A DNA stretch of 64,000 nt from Rossellomorea sp. y25 (lineage in GTDB: Bacteria; Bacillota; Bacilli; Bacillales; Bacillaceae_B), in contig NZ_CP145886.1 in the NCBI RefSeq assembly GCF_038049935.1, positions 2,984,501 through 3,048,500 on the forward strand. Reading direction: 5' to 3'. How positions within the stretch are numbered: the stretch's first letter is position 1; each line of letters opens with the position of its first letter. The notes beneath the pieces were generated by a model. That model was not told the origin of the DNA and did not search any database. It saw only the letters and a program-made list of their open reading frames with translations. The position numbers and the translations under genes were made by a program. Below are positions 16,651-25,630 of this stretch, piece by piece.

Positions 16651-17354
16651 GCCTTTTCCTCCTGATTCATTACATAATACGAATAGGTGCTCACATGCTC
16701 CACCCATTTCGGCTCTTTAATTAATCCTTGCTCATATTCAAATAACTCTTTCATACTATGATACTCCTGATGATGGGACGTTCTTGGGGTGTGGAGTACA
16801 TTGGAACGAGTGAATGCAACAAAGTCACCGGACGGTAAGCGCAATCCAATTTCCATACAGTAGCTTCTGTTTTCCTTTAGACCATTTACAAACCAATCAC
16901 TCTCCGTATGGGGAACATATGAATCTGTGTATGTGTGGTGATTATGTCCGTTAAAGGAAATCGATGTAATATCATACAAACGAAGGACAAAAGGTTGAGG
17001 GTCATGATTCATTTTAAAATGACTTTTTACTTGGCGAATCCATTCTTGAGTAATGTTCCAATAGCAATAGATTCGGGATGACGTTGAGAACATCATCGAT
17101 AACTCAGTGGCACGCGGATTTTTTGCACGGCGCTTAGGCATCTTCCTTCCAAAAGAAGCTCTCCCTACACGCTTTTTCGGCGTTGTCGGCTCCATCACTT
17201 CTACCTGGGCAACCTCACTTCCAGATGAACTTTCAAGAGCCTTCTGATACTTCACCCACTGATATTGAACTTTCCCGACGGTGGTATTCAGCTCTTTGGC
17301 AATTTTCCTGAATGATACTCCTTGTTCTTTTAACCGAATGATTTCTGTGATCAA
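16647..17354 (-). CDS. HTH-DUF4912 protein, first gene of the sugar operon, left copy
   Basis: A 235-residue protein. The N-terminal 38 residues look like a helix-turn-helix (EIIRLKEQGVSFRKIAKELN, then TTVGKVQYQWVKY); a basic linker follows (70-85), then a DUF4912 domain (about 85-220) with the family pattern RIYCYWNIT and YCMEIGLRLPSGDFV. DUF4912 proteins are often found beside GH57 and glycosyltransferase genes. The start is TTG 17354 behind AGGAGGAATTGTT. It heads a four-gene operon with the GT fusion, nucleotidyltransferase and unknown gene. Role unknown; a carbohydrate-sensing regulator is one possibility. Confidence 0.8.
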   Translation of the reverse strand: MITEIIRLKEQGVSFRKIAKELNTTVGKVQYQWVKYQKALESSSGSEVAQVEVMEPTTPKKRVGRASFGRKMPKRRAKNPRATELSMMFSTSSRIYCYWNITQEWIRQVKSHFKMNHDPQPFVLRLYDITSISFNGHNHHTYTDSYVPHTESDWFVNGLKENRSYCMEIGLRLPSGDFVAFTRSNVLHTPRTSHHQEYHSMKELFEYEQGLIKEPKWVEHVSTYSYYVMNQEEKA

Positions 17355-17706
17355 AACAATTCCTCCTAAAGAGTAACCAAATATTATATAATTTCAATCT
17401 AAAAATTATGACAATTATCTATGAATTCATCGTAACACCCTATTCAAAAACCTACAATAAACGCATTTTGTCGTATCTTGTTAAACGTGGTGATAATGGG
17501 GTTTATCATGCATTTTTTTTGCAAATTATTATGCTGAAATGATAATAAAGCGATTACATTTTTAGAACGACAAGATTCTTTCATAATTGCCCAATGGAAT
17601 TCGACAAAATATTGGTTAAATCCACAAATTTATCCTTCCATCTTATAGAGATAAGCCACTATCTATGCTATAACTAAAGAAGAATAATACTGCATGAGGT
17701 GATTTA
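17355..17706. other. Divergent intergenic region, left copy (also 28647-28998 in the right copy)
   Basis: This 352-bp AT-rich region separates the DUF4912 operon (minus) from the YqzD-like gene (plus) and must hold both promoters. A weak hairpin, TGATAA with TTATCA followed by TGCATTTTTTTT, lies near 17490-17520. The plus-strand gene is preceded by TATAAC and a GAGGTGAT ribosome site. No open frame is convincing. Confidence 0.5.
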
Positions 17707-18054
17707 GTGGATTTACTATTCATCGGATTAGTAAGTTTCTCAATCCTATTACTAGTCATTTCGTTTTTCCAACGGGATAGGTATCGAGATATTGAAAAAG
17801 ATATGGAAGAATTATCAATTAATTTCCTTCAGGAACATTATCAGTTAAAGAAAAGAATACGGGTACTGGAAGAAGAGCTGATGGTGGATGGCGATGCCCC
17901 TTTCAAAAGGGCAACCCCTGCCAGGAAACCCATTCACGAGGTTGTAAAAAACCAAGTCATTGCATTATACCAACAAGGAATACCTGTCGAACAAATCGCA
18001 AAGCAATCTGCACTTTCTAAATCTGAAGTCCAGCAAATTATTTCGAAGCTATAA
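17707..18054 (+). CDS. YqzD-like membrane-anchored HTH protein, left copy
   Basis: A 115-residue protein with one N-terminal membrane helix (about 3-21), a coiled-coil-like acidic/basic region (27-60) and a C-terminal helix-turn-helix-like segment (KNQVIALYQQGIPVEQIAKQ, then SALSKSEVQQIIS). GTG start at 17707 follows GAGGTGATTTA. It is divergent from the DUF4912 gene, whose N-terminus carries a similar HTH pattern. The place beside phoU corresponds to the small yqzC/yqzD genes of B. subtilis. Function unknown. Confidence 0.75.
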   Translation: MDLLFIGLVSFSILLLVISFFQRDRYRDIEKDMEELSINFLQEHYQLKKRIRVLEEELMVDGDAPFKRATPARKPIHEVVKNQVIALYQQGIPVEQIAKQSALSKSEVQQIISKL

Positions 18055-18097
18055 TATAAGATTCATTCATACTTCATTCAAGAAATCGAACAATCAT

Positions 18098-18131
18098 AAA
18101 AAAAGCTGCCCTGGTTATGGGCAGCTTTTTT
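18098..18131. terminator. Bidirectional terminator between the YqzD-like gene and phoU, left copy
   Basis: AAAAAAGCTGCCC and GGGCAGCTTTTTT pair around TGGTTAT, giving T-runs on both strands for the two converging genes. Confidence 0.92.
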
Positions 18132-18141
18132 CATCTGAAGA

Positions 18142-18801
18142 CTATTCATTCAAGTCGTAACGACGACCTTTCACAAGATAGAACACACCTTCTGCAATGT
18201 TTGTTGAATGATCCGCAGCTCTTTCAAGGTATCTGCAAATGAAAGAGAGCTGAGTAATCTGAGCCGTGAATTCAGGTTTTTCTTTATTGAGTGTCAGAAG
18301 CTCTACAATCGTTTCACCATATAAGTCATCAACTTTATCATCCATATCAGCAATTCTCTTCGCTTTCGCCACATCTTCCTCGACAAACGACTCCAATGTG
18401 AGCTGAATCATTTCAGATGTTAATGCGTGCATTTCCTTAATATGATGAATCGGTTTGATCAGAGGTTCATTCCCAATACGAATCGTTGATTTCGCTACAT
18501 TTACAGCGAAATCTGCGATTCTTTCCAAGTCTGAAGCGATTTTGATTGCTACAATGATTCTTCTTAAATCTGTTGCGACCGGCTGTTGTTTAGCTATTGT
18601 CAGAATGGCTAAATCATTGATTTCCTCTTCCAGATCATCGGCTTTTTGGTCACCTTCGATAATGGCAAGTGCCGTATCAACATCCTTCTCTTCCAAAGCC
18701 ACAATACTTCTTTCAAGTGCAATCTTTGCAATATTCCCCAAGTCCATTAGTTTGGTTTGAAGTTCTTTTAAATTCGCATCAAATTGTCCTCTTACTGCCA
18801 T
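18142..18801 (-). CDS. phoU: PhoU phosphate signalling protein, left copy
   Basis: A 219-residue PhoU with two repeats of the three-helix PhoU bundle; the metal-site patterns E(E/D)xxD are visible in DDLEEEINDL and DMDDKVDDLYGE. It links the Pst transporter state to phosphate control. It keeps its own ribosome site (GGAAGGGGCATAATC) but lies downstream of the pstB copy that the duplication cut off from pstSCA. Any expression would have to come by read-through from the right-copy rhomboid gene or from an unknown local promoter. Confidence 0.93.
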   Translation of the reverse strand: MAVRGQFDANLKELQTKLMDLGNIAKIALERSIVALEEKDVDTALAIIEGDQKADDLEEEINDLAILTIAKQQPVATDLRRIIVAIKIASDLERIADFAVNVAKSTIRIGNEPLIKPIHHIKEMHALTSEMIQLTLESFVEEDVAKAKRIADMDDKVDDLYGETIVELLTLNKEKPEFTAQITQLSFICRYLERAADHSTNIAEGVFYLVKGRRYDLNE

Positions 18802-18888
18802 GATTATGCCCCTTCCTATTTCAACACTTTAGCTTCTCAATAGTAGGAATTAAACACCTATTGGTATTTATCCTTCTTTGAATGTGAA

Positions 18889-19689
18889 TTATCCGAAACG
18901 ACCAGAAATATAGTCTTCTGTACGCTTATCAGATGGAGTAGAGAAGATTTTATCGGTTTTGTCAAATTCAACTACTTCCCCGTTCAGGAAGAAGGCTGTG
19001 CGATCAGAAATACGTGCAGCCTGTTGCATATTATGGGTAACAATAATAATACTGTATTCTGATTTCAACTCTTGAACAAGTTCTTCAATCTTTAATGTAG
19101 AAATCGGATCAAGAGCAGAAGTAGGTTCATCCATTAGAATGACATCCGGCTCAATAGCAAGACATCTTGCTATACAAATACGCTGCTGCTGTCCACCCGA
19201 TAATCCATATGCATTTTGATTCAGACGATCTTTCACTTCATCCCAAATCGCTGCTCCCCTTAAGCTTTTTTCAACAATTTCATCCAGAACTTTTTTGTTT
19301 TTAATTCCGTGGATTCGTGGACCATATGCTATGTTGTCATAAATCGACTTCGGGAACGGATTAGGTTTTTGGAAGACCATTCCTACCTTGGTTCTTAATT
19401 CCTCAACTCGGTAATTACGATCAAAAATATTACGCTCACGATAAAGGATATCACCTGATGTTTTTACACTTGGGATCAGCTCGATCATACGATTCAGTGT
19501 TTTAATATAAGTGGATTTACCACAGCCTGATGGACCAATGATTGCCGTCACTTCATTTTCCATAATATCTAAATCAATATTTTTTAACGCATGATTTGTA
19601 CCGTACCATAAGTTTAGCTGCTTTGTTTGATATACAGGCTCTTTTCCCACTGAACTTTTGCTCGTACCTCTTTTATTGTTGTTCACCAT
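18889..19689 (-). CDS. pstB: Phosphate ABC transporter ATPase PstB, left copy (5' end altered)
   Basis: The 266-residue ATPase is complete from Walker A (GPSGCGKST) through the signature LSGGQQQR, Walker B (VILMDEP) and switch His (IVTHN). The native start at METTM is missing: the duplication junction falls three codons upstream of the internal ATG 19689, the only remaining start (MVNNNKRG). The sequence before it is now antisense of the gene from 8290 and lacks a ribosome site at proper spacing. It is also no longer behind pstA. Its translation is therefore doubtful, although the catalytic protein would be intact. Confidence 0.85.
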   Translation of the reverse strand: MVNNNKRGTSKSSVGKEPVYQTKQLNLWYGTNHALKNIDLDIMENEVTAIIGPSGCGKSTYIKTLNRMIELIPSVKTSGDILYRERNIFDRNYRVEELRTKVGMVFQKPNPFPKSIYDNIAYGPRIHGIKNKKVLDEIVEKSLRGAAIWDEVKDRLNQNAYGLSGGQQQRICIARCLAIEPDVILMDEPTSALDPISTLKIEELVQELKSEYSIIIVTHNMQQAARISDRTAFFLNGEVVEFDKTDKIFSTPSDKRTEDYISGRFG

Positions 19690-19737
19690 TGTTGTTTTAA
19701 ATGAAAATGTTTCCTATGAATCTGCCACTACGATTCT
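19658..19737. other. Duplication junction (between 19697 and 19698)
   Basis: The pstB 5' sequence GTTGTTT (ends 19697) joins TAAATGAAAATG (from 19698), which in the left copy follows CCCGA at 8405. The two parent sequences share no base at the breakpoint, so the join is blunt, without microhomology. It creates a TTG-initiated chimeric frame on the plus strand (19658-20350). Confidence 0.93.
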
Positions 19738-20460
19738 GATGCTTCGACCCGAGAAGAAGAATGATCATTATGAGGTGAATTGGAAGGTGTCTTCAAAGCT
19801 TGATACACCGGCCTATTTGCGGCAGGATGTCGGCTTTTTATTTATGAACGGCAGATTGAAGGGACTCATGAATGAGTGGGAACAAAACACCGATCAAATT
19901 GTGGAGGAATCAACCATTAAAGGTAAAGAAAGCAGCCTCCTTCAAGCTGTTTCATTCCATTATTCAGAAATTCACGAAACAGAAACAGAGTTTACAAGCG
20001 CACAGAAAATGTCTGAAGATGCCTTGTATGTGATTGATTCAAATTTCAGCACGCTAAATGCCTTTCGAGAGCCGGGTACGGATGCAGAAAAAGAATGGAA
20101 GAACATTTTGGACAAAGTGACCTCGCAGCAGCTCGACTATCTGTGGGAAAAGGCGATCACTTCCATGCAAATCCCAGTTGAAGAGTATACATCCTTTCCA
20201 TTAACCCAATTCCCCCAATTAGAAGATCAGCCTTTAGAAGGGTTCACTCAGGGAGAATGGGATCGTCTTATCGGAAACCTATGGGAAGGACTTTATAAAA
20301 ACTATTATTTAGGAATTAAAAAGAGGACGGCTCTGTCATTGAGTCAATAGACAGTGCCATCCCACTTATATTAGTGAAAAATGATCGAAAGGAAGTTCTC
20401 GTGTTACTGATTGATAAAAACGGAGAAGCTTCTTTACTTAAACAACAGATTTCCATTTAA
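19698..20460 (+). pseudogene. 5'-truncated, frameshifted copy of the membrane-anchored gene
   Basis: This is the right copy of the gene at 8290. It lacks the first 39 codons, including the start and the membrane anchor, and it has lost one A in the run near 20320 (five instead of six). The shift ends the frame at 20350 after GIKKRTALSLSQ. By chance the junction supplies an upstream in-frame TTG at 19658 encoding a hydrophobic stretch ([14 protein letters not shown]), but no ribosome site is seen. Coordinates run to where the intact stop would be. Confidence 0.9.
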
Positions 20461-21980
20461 GTGTTCTCCTGTAATTCTTTATAAAGTTTTTCATATTTTT
20501 TATCCTGCCTATTTAATTCATAGGCTTTTTTTGCATGAATAAGAGCTTCCTTTCTTTCCCCTGAATCAATCAGAATTAACGCAAGATTGTAGTGCGCCTC
20601 ATGAAATTGTTCATTTTCATCAATCGCTGCTTTCAAATGATCTTTCGCAGGTGCTAATTTGTTCAGCTTGATTTCAGAATATGATAGGTAGAAATAGGTC
20701 TGAGCATTTGGTGATCCTTCCTCAACTACAGGGAGAAGAATTTTTTCAGCTTCCTCCCACTGTTGATTTGAAATCTTTTCTTGAGCCACACCATTCACCG
20801 TGTCAACGTCCCAAGAGGTTGGATCTGTACCAGTACCCCTCGACACAAGCACTCCTATAAGTACGATACTTCCCACCAGAAATAGTAATTGTCGGAGGGG
20901 ACGGAGAGCATTTGGCAAGCTGACAATTCCTGCTGCGAGAAAACCTCCTATTAACCCACCGATATGCCCTGCATTATCAATTCCCGGAATCGTAAAGCCA
21001 AGGACTAAATTCAATAGAATAACCGCAATAATATTGGTGCCCATCGTTCTGAAGAAAATTTTTGGATACAATACACCGAAGTACAGCAGTGCACCAAAAC
21101 AGCCGAAGATTGCTCCACTTGCTCCTGCAGAAAGATTGGATGTAAAAAGAAAGCTGGCTAGAGATCCCGTGATTCCCGATATCATATAAATGAATATAAA
21201 TCGGATTCTTCCGAACATTTTCTCCACTGCCGTCCCCAGATAAAATAGGGCGAGTGTGTTCATAAGTAAATGCAGGATACCTATATGTAGAAAAATCGGG
21301 GTTACGAGTCGCCACCACTCTCCTTCAATCATGAGAGGATTATACTTAGCACCGAACTCAATCAGTGTTTGCGGATTCTTGCTTCCACCATTTAGTTCGA
21401 GAATAAAGAACATGATCAATTGGAGCGCAATGAAGAAATAGGTATAGAACGGCTTTCCTTTTTCAAACAGCTGTCTTTCCTTTTGTATCTGTTTGGAAGA
21501 AGCAGTCATGGCCATACTTTTCACCCACTCTACATTGGCTTCCATTACTTCTTTTGGGAGGTCCCATTCTCCTTCACTGAAAAAAGGGTCATGCCTAAGC
21601 GTTTCAACACTATGATCACCATGAAGAAGGAGAGGCCGGACGGTCGTCTTTTGATTGTTCATTGGTTCCTGGAACAACTCAGGACCTGAATCTACCGGTG
21701 GAAAAGTTGAGACATAGATATTCTTCACTTGAAGCTGCCTTTTCCCCAGGGACTTCCTGATTTTCTCTCCATTTACGGAGGTCAATTCCATATCCCGCTT
21801 GACCCAGTTTCCCCAATCTAAATCTTTTAGGACCAAACGAATGACGTTTGCTTCTTTTACCCCGGTGTTTTCCAGCCAAATTTCATCCTGATTAGGAGAG
21901 AGATTAAGAATTCGATAGTGTTTAAATTCAACCAAATAGTGAGCTATCTTCCAAAACAAATAATGATATCGTAAATCCAC
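20457..21980 (-). CDS. gluP: Rhomboid protease GluP/YqgP-like, right copy
   Basis: Identical in protein sequence to the gene at 9165-10688 and with the same GTG start choice. Its 3' end again meets the converging gene without a terminator, but that gene is here the truncated pseudogene. Transcripts that run on would cross about 770 bases antisense to the pseudogene and enter pstB copy 1 at 19689. This makes it the most likely outside source of transcription for the left pstB-phoU pair. Confidence 0.88.
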   Translation of the reverse strand: MDLRYHYLFWKIAHYLVEFKHYRILNLSPNQDEIWLENTGVKEANVIRLVLKDLDWGNWVKRDMELTSVNGEKIRKSLGKRQLQVKNIYVSTFPPVDSGPELFQEPMNNQKTTVRPLLLHGDHSVETLRHDPFFSEGEWDLPKEVMEANVEWVKSMAMTASSKQIQKERQLFEKGKPFYTYFFIALQLIMFFILELNGGSKNPQTLIEFGAKYNPLMIEGEWWRLVTPIFLHIGILHLLMNTLALFYLGTAVEKMFGRIRFIFIYMISGITGSLASFLFTSNLSAGASGAIFGCFGALLYFGVLYPKIFFRTMGTNIIAVILLNLVLGFTIPGIDNAGHIGGLIGGFLAAGIVSLPNALRPLRQLLFLVGSIVLIGVLVSRGTGTDPTSWDVDTVNGVAQEKISNQQWEEAEKILLPVVEEGSPNAQTYFYLSYSEIKLNKLAPAKDHLKAAIDENEQFHEAHYNLALILIDSGERKEALIHAKKAYELNRQDKKYEKLYKELQENT

Positions 21981-22023
21981 ATCATCCACTACTTTCTTTT
22001 TAATAGATCCTTTGTCTATCCCT

Positions 22024-22053
22024 ACTATACCGAACCCTTTCTTAAAGTGTAAA
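22024..22053 (-). promoter_or_regulatory. Sigma-A-type promoter for the rhomboid gene, right copy
   Basis: TTTACA (22048-22053), 18-bp spacer, TATAGT (22024-22029) on the minus strand, identical to the left copy. Confidence 0.65.
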
Positions 22054-22055
22054 AC

Positions 22056-22102
22056 AAAAAAGACTGCAAGAGAGGTTTTCATACCCACTCTACAGTCTTC
22101 TT
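22056..22102 (-). terminator. Terminator after the YqgO-like gene, right copy
   Basis: Same stem and T-run as at 10764-10810. Confidence 0.8.
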
Positions 22103-22110
22103 TAGTAATC

Positions 22111-22290
22111 TCATCCCCTAAATGCACCTTGAATAAATCTTGAGCGAATACCAGGTACCCCCATCGCCGCTTTCACAGCAAATTTTCTAATGAGAAAGTT
22201 TCCGAGAAGTACATTTAACAATCGGTATCGATTTGGAATCAGAAAAAGAACCAAACCGCCAAGCACTAACCATTTTGTCCATCCGTTCAT
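22111..22290 (-). CDS. YqgO-like small membrane protein, right copy
   Basis: Second copy of the 59-residue single-helix protein described at 10819-10998; ribosome site, length and the following terminator are unchanged. If both copies are expressed, dosage doubles with no alteration in context, since this gene is far from the breakpoints. Confidence 0.75.
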   Translation of the reverse strand: MNGWTKWLVLGGLVLFLIPNRYRLLNVLLGNFLIRKFAVKAAMGVPGIRSRFIQGAFRG

Positions 22291-22377
22291 GATGATCCCT
22301 CCTGATAGTAGTTTGGATCATTATAGAGAAGCTTATCCCACTAAATTTTAAGGAAACGATATTTTCTTTCAATACCG

Positions 22378-23160
22378 TCAAATGAATATAAGCATAAGTA
22401 CACCTGCAAAAAGACTTGACAGAGCATTTACAAACTCATTATTTACTAGAGGAATCCCTTTCACTCTTTCTGTGTAATGTCCACAATGAAACGATGACTC
22501 TGTTCGAAGTCCACAAACCGGACACCTATACTCCAGTTGCATGAACGCACCCAGAAGTGTATCCAGGATGTTCCCTAAAAACCCAGAAAGGAGAAGGAGC
22601 AAAAAGAGAGATAGATCCATATCATTCACCATAATCAGTGAAGCAAGTGAAATAAGGGCAGCCCCTAAGACTGCCGCTACTGTACCTATGATGGAAACAG
22701 CACCGGACGTGCCTTTAGGTACTCTCCTGAATGATCTTACTGAAAACGGCATTTTATGACTAAGAGGGCCGATTTCAGAGGCCCATGTATCAGCATTTGC
22801 CCCAGCGATTGACGCAATGAAGGCTAGTGTCCAGACTTCGTTTCCCGTAATACTAAATAAAATGGCAAAGATGGCTGCAGGACCTCCGTTAGCCAATACC
22901 TGCTGCCAGTCCCTGATGGACGTTTTGGCTAAACGTTCTTCTATTCCTATCTTATTCTTCTTAAAAAGACGTGACCAAACACTTGATGACAGAAAGAATA
23001 CGCCTAGTATAAACAGTCCCTCAAAGCCGTATGAATAGCCAATTGCAATGCCTATCATTATGGCCATTACAGCGCCTGAGGGACTTAAATTACTGGTTTT
23101 CCATCCTGCTGTGGCGATAGAGCAAATAAAAAGCAGAACAAAGAAATACTCAGCGGCCAC
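22378..23160 (-). CDS. DUF92 integral membrane protein, right copy
   Basis: Identical to 11086-11868, including the GTG start overlapping the cyclo-ligase gene by 11 bases and the Cys/His loop before the last helix. Local context is the same as in the left copy. Confidence 0.82.
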   Translation of the reverse strand: MAAEYFFVLLFICSIATAGWKTSNLSPSGAVMAIMIGIAIGYSYGFEGLFILGVFFLSSSVWSRLFKKNKIGIEERLAKTSIRDWQQVLANGGPAAIFAILFSITGNEVWTLAFIASIAGANADTWASEIGPLSHKMPFSVRSFRRVPKGTSGAVSIIGTVAAVLGAALISLASLIMVNDMDLSLFLLLLLSGFLGNILDTLLGAFMQLEYRCPVCGLRTESSFHCGHYTERVKGIPLVNNEFVNALSSLFAGVLMLIFI

Positions 23161-23716
23161 AATCGATTCGTCCTTTTTCCGTCAGAATCGTTCCGACGGG
23201 TATGTCGAATGATTCGATCGGCAATGCCCCGACCATTTGCTCTTCAAAGGCAAGTGATATCGTAATACCTGAATAGGCTGAGAGTAGCCTGTCATAGTAT
23301 CCCCCTCCGAATCCCAGACGATAGCCAGTTTCCGTATAAGCAAGACCTGGAACAATCATCAATTCAATAACGTCATTATTTACAGCGGTTGACTTGATGG
23401 GATCTGGTTCATATAAATCAAAATAGGATTGTTCGAGCTGATGGAAATCACGAAGCTCATAGAATACTAATTCACGTTTTTTTGGAAAACACTTCGGAAC
23501 AACTACCGTTTTCCCTTCCTCCCAGCCACGCTTGATGATATTCCACGTATTGACTTCCGGAGGCTTTGAAATGGTCACCGCGACGGTGTCGCTCTTTTTC
23601 CACTCAGGAGATTCAAAAAGTAATTGTTCTATTCTAAAACATTTTTGTTGAAACGTTATATGATCGATTAATTTTAATGATTGAAGCTGAAGATTCCGTA
23701 GTTCTTTTTTAGACAT
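23150..23716 (-). CDS. yqgN: 5-formyltetrahydrofolate cyclo-ligase, right copy
   Basis: Identical to 11858-12424 with the GFGGGYYDRLL motif intact. As a complete enzyme gene with its own ribosome site and upstream region, it is one of the loci whose dosage is truly doubled by the duplication. Confidence 0.94.
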   Translation of the reverse strand: MSKKELRNLQLQSLKLIDHITFQQKCFRIEQLLFESPEWKKSDTVAVTISKPPEVNTWNIIKRGWEEGKTVVVPKCFPKKRELVFYELRDFHQLEQSYFDLYEPDPIKSTAVNNDVIELMIVPGLAYTETGYRLGFGGGYYDRLLSAYSGITISLAFEEQMVGALPIESFDIPVGTILTEKGRIDCGR

Positions 23717-23797
23717 AATATCCCTCCATGCTTACTATACAGATATTATTTTAATGGATTCTCTATGTAAAAGCGATGTTGTAACCGTTTTGAGCAT

Positions 23798-23830
23798 AAA
23801 AAAAAGCAGCGGATAAAATCCGGCTGCTTA
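23798..23830 (-). terminator. Terminator after rpmG, right copy
   Basis: Identical hairpin and T-run to 12506-12538. Confidence 0.9.
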
Positions 23831-23977
23831 TTTCGTTTCGCGGTGAAGAGTCACACGCTTTAATTTCGGGCAATATTTTTTTAGCTCTAGACGGTCTGGG
23901 TTGTTACGCTTGTTCTTAGTAGTAATATAGTTACGCTCACCAGTTTCTGTGCAAGCTAAAGTAATGTTTACACGCAT
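23828..23977 (-). CDS. rpmG: 50S ribosomal protein L33 (zinc-free type), right copy
   Basis: Identical 49-residue L33 to that at 12536-12685, with promoter-proximal sequence and ribosome site preserved. Two identical rpmG genes 11.3 kb apart are unusual for this locus and follow from the duplication, not from paralogue retention. Confidence 0.95.
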   Translation of the reverse strand: MRVNITLACTETGERNYITTKNKRNNPDRLELKKYCPKLKRVTLHRETK

Positions 23978-24034
23978 TATTATTTCCCTCCAAACATATA
24001 CATCTTCTACTATTCATACGACTTTTCTATAATA

Positions 24035-24616
24035 TCACTTTTCTTTTGGAAATGCTAGTCCGTTTTTTATTCTATCGCTTAAATTTGAAACCTCTTCTTC
24101 CATTGCCCCTTCAATGGCATATACTTTGCCTTGTTTCACTTCAAAAGGCTTGAATGAAAAGTCTAACATATAGACCATCATATTGAGGCCATTGGTGATC
24201 GGATAGTAGTAAAGGCTTCCATTATTTAAGGATCTTTTCCATAGCTGCAAACCTTTCAGATTAAGAGGATAGATGGATTTCTTAACAGACGCAGCGCAGG
24301 AAACAATGTTGGTGATGGCAACAAGCTTACCACTGTAATTCCAGAACGTATCCTTCGATAGTGACAGAACCCCAACCCCATCTTCCTTACAAGCCAACCA
24401 TTCAATTAAAAAGAAAACCTTAAGGTGCCTGCTTTCTTTCGTGGTATTTTCCATTTCGAATGCAAAGGATTCTCCCCATCCTTCCAACCCTTCGTTAATG
24501 TTTACACTTATACCGGTAAGGGAGGTTAATTTCTCTGAATAAAGGGGTACATATTCATTATTCCTGCACCAGGCTATTCCTTGGATATGGAACTTTTCAT
24601 TCGGATTGTCCTTCAT
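24035..24616 (-). CDS. Uncharacterised protein, last gene of the sugar operon, right copy
   Basis: Identical to 12743-13324. Operon linkage to the nucleotidyltransferase (6-base gap) is retained. Confidence 0.75.
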   Translation of the reverse strand: MKDNPNEKFHIQGIAWCRNNEYVPLYSEKLTSLTGISVNINEGLEGWGESFAFEMENTTKESRHLKVFFLIEWLACKEDGVGVLSLSKDTFWNYSGKLVAITNIVSCAASVKKSIYPLNLKGLQLWKRSLNNGSLYYYPITNGLNMMVYMLDFSFKPFEVKQGKVYAIEGAMEEEVSNLSDRIKNGLAFPKEK

Positions 24617-24622
24617 TAGCCT

Positions 24623-25630
24623 CTACACCTTTTGCCAGATTTTTATTTTCATTCCATAATATCTGGCAAGCTCCCTTGCCAGATTTCGTCTGTCAGCCTT
24701 GGAATAAATGATGAATCCTCTTTTCGGATCACTAATGATTTTCGTTCGTCCTCCATCTCTATGATCGAAAACAACTTCTTTCTGACTGGAGGAAGAAGGA
24801 ACGGTTTCCAGTAATTTAGCCAGTACGAATGGTTTCTTTCCATTTGGACACGCTACTTGGAGCCTGGTGATAAACGGCTCCATAAAGTCTTTGGAGTGGT
24901 GAAAGCCTTTTTTTATGGAGGGTGGGGCGTACTGACCCTTCATGAGATCATCACGTGCGCTTTTATATTCTTCAGGGTTTCCAATATCTCTCCAATAGGC
25001 ATTCGTTTTAAATACATAGACTTCCTCATTATTTAAAAGCAGCTGAGGAATGAAATCCTGGCTGAAATCCCTCGCTCCTAAGTGGGCATAACGATCAAGC
25101 AGCCGTGGATCTAACATATATACCCCTGTGTTCACTTCATTTCCTACCCACTCTTCCGGCTTTTCAATAAAATCAACCAATTTACGATTTTCGTCTGTAT
25201 GACAAATCCCATACTCTTTTGGGTTCACTACTTCTTTTGAGACGACGGTCATAACCGCTCTTTTCTCATAATGGAATTCAATGACTTTATCAATTGGAAT
25301 ATTAGTGAATGCATCTCCACTTAACACTAAAAACGGTTCACGCAGCCTGTGCCTGGCGAGAAAGATCCCTCCTGCTGTTCCAAGCGGCTTTTTTTCATCC
25401 AGATAGGTAATGTTCACATTGAACCGTTTTCCATCGCCAAAATACTCTTTAATCGTTTCACTTTTATAACAGGTTGTGATTAGAATATCTTTAATTCCAT
25501 AGGACCTGAGGAGGTTAATGCTGTATTCAAGAATTGGCTTATTCAGAATCGGAACCATTGGCTTTGCAATCGACATTGTATAGGGTCTTAATCGCTTGCC
25601 TTCTCCACCTGCCAATATCACGGCCTTCAT
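24623..25630 (-). CDS. Sugar nucleotidyltransferase with phosphomannomutase-type tail, right copy
   Basis: Identical to 13331-14338. The ATGA overlap with the GT fusion gene is retained, so the whole operon is duplicated as a working unit with its upstream region. Confidence 0.85.
   Translation of the reverse strand: MKAVILAGGEGKRLRPYTMSIAKPMVPILNKPILEYSINLLRSYGIKDILITTCYKSETIKEYFGDGKRFNVNITYLDEKKPLGTAGGIFLARHRLREPFLVLSGDAFTNIPIDKVIEFHYEKRAVMTVVSKEVVNPKEYGICHTDENRKLVDFIEKPEEWVGNEVNTGVYMLDPRLLDRYAHLGARDFSQDFIPQLLLNNEEVYVFKTNAYWRDIGNPEEYKSARDDLMKGQYAPPSIKKGFHHSKDFMEPFITRLQVACPNGKKPFVLAKLLETVPSSSSQKEVVFDHRDGGRTKIISDPKRGFIIYSKADRRNLARELARYYGMKIKIWQKV

Larger units (their letters stand above)
8405..19697. 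repeat. Tandem duplication, left copy (11,293 bp)
   Basis: Every base I compared recurs at 19698-30989. The offset is 11,293 up to the A-run near 9025 and 11,292 afterwards, because that run has six A here and five in the right copy. All predicted proteins downstream of that point are identical in length and sequence in both copies. The left edge lies inside the gene at 8290; the right edge lies in the fourth codon of pstB. Confidence 0.97.

Noticed and set aside
19658..20350. Chimeric TTG-started ORF as a real gene
   Set aside because: No ribosome site, start in antisense of pstB, and ends at a frameshift; listed as a finding only.
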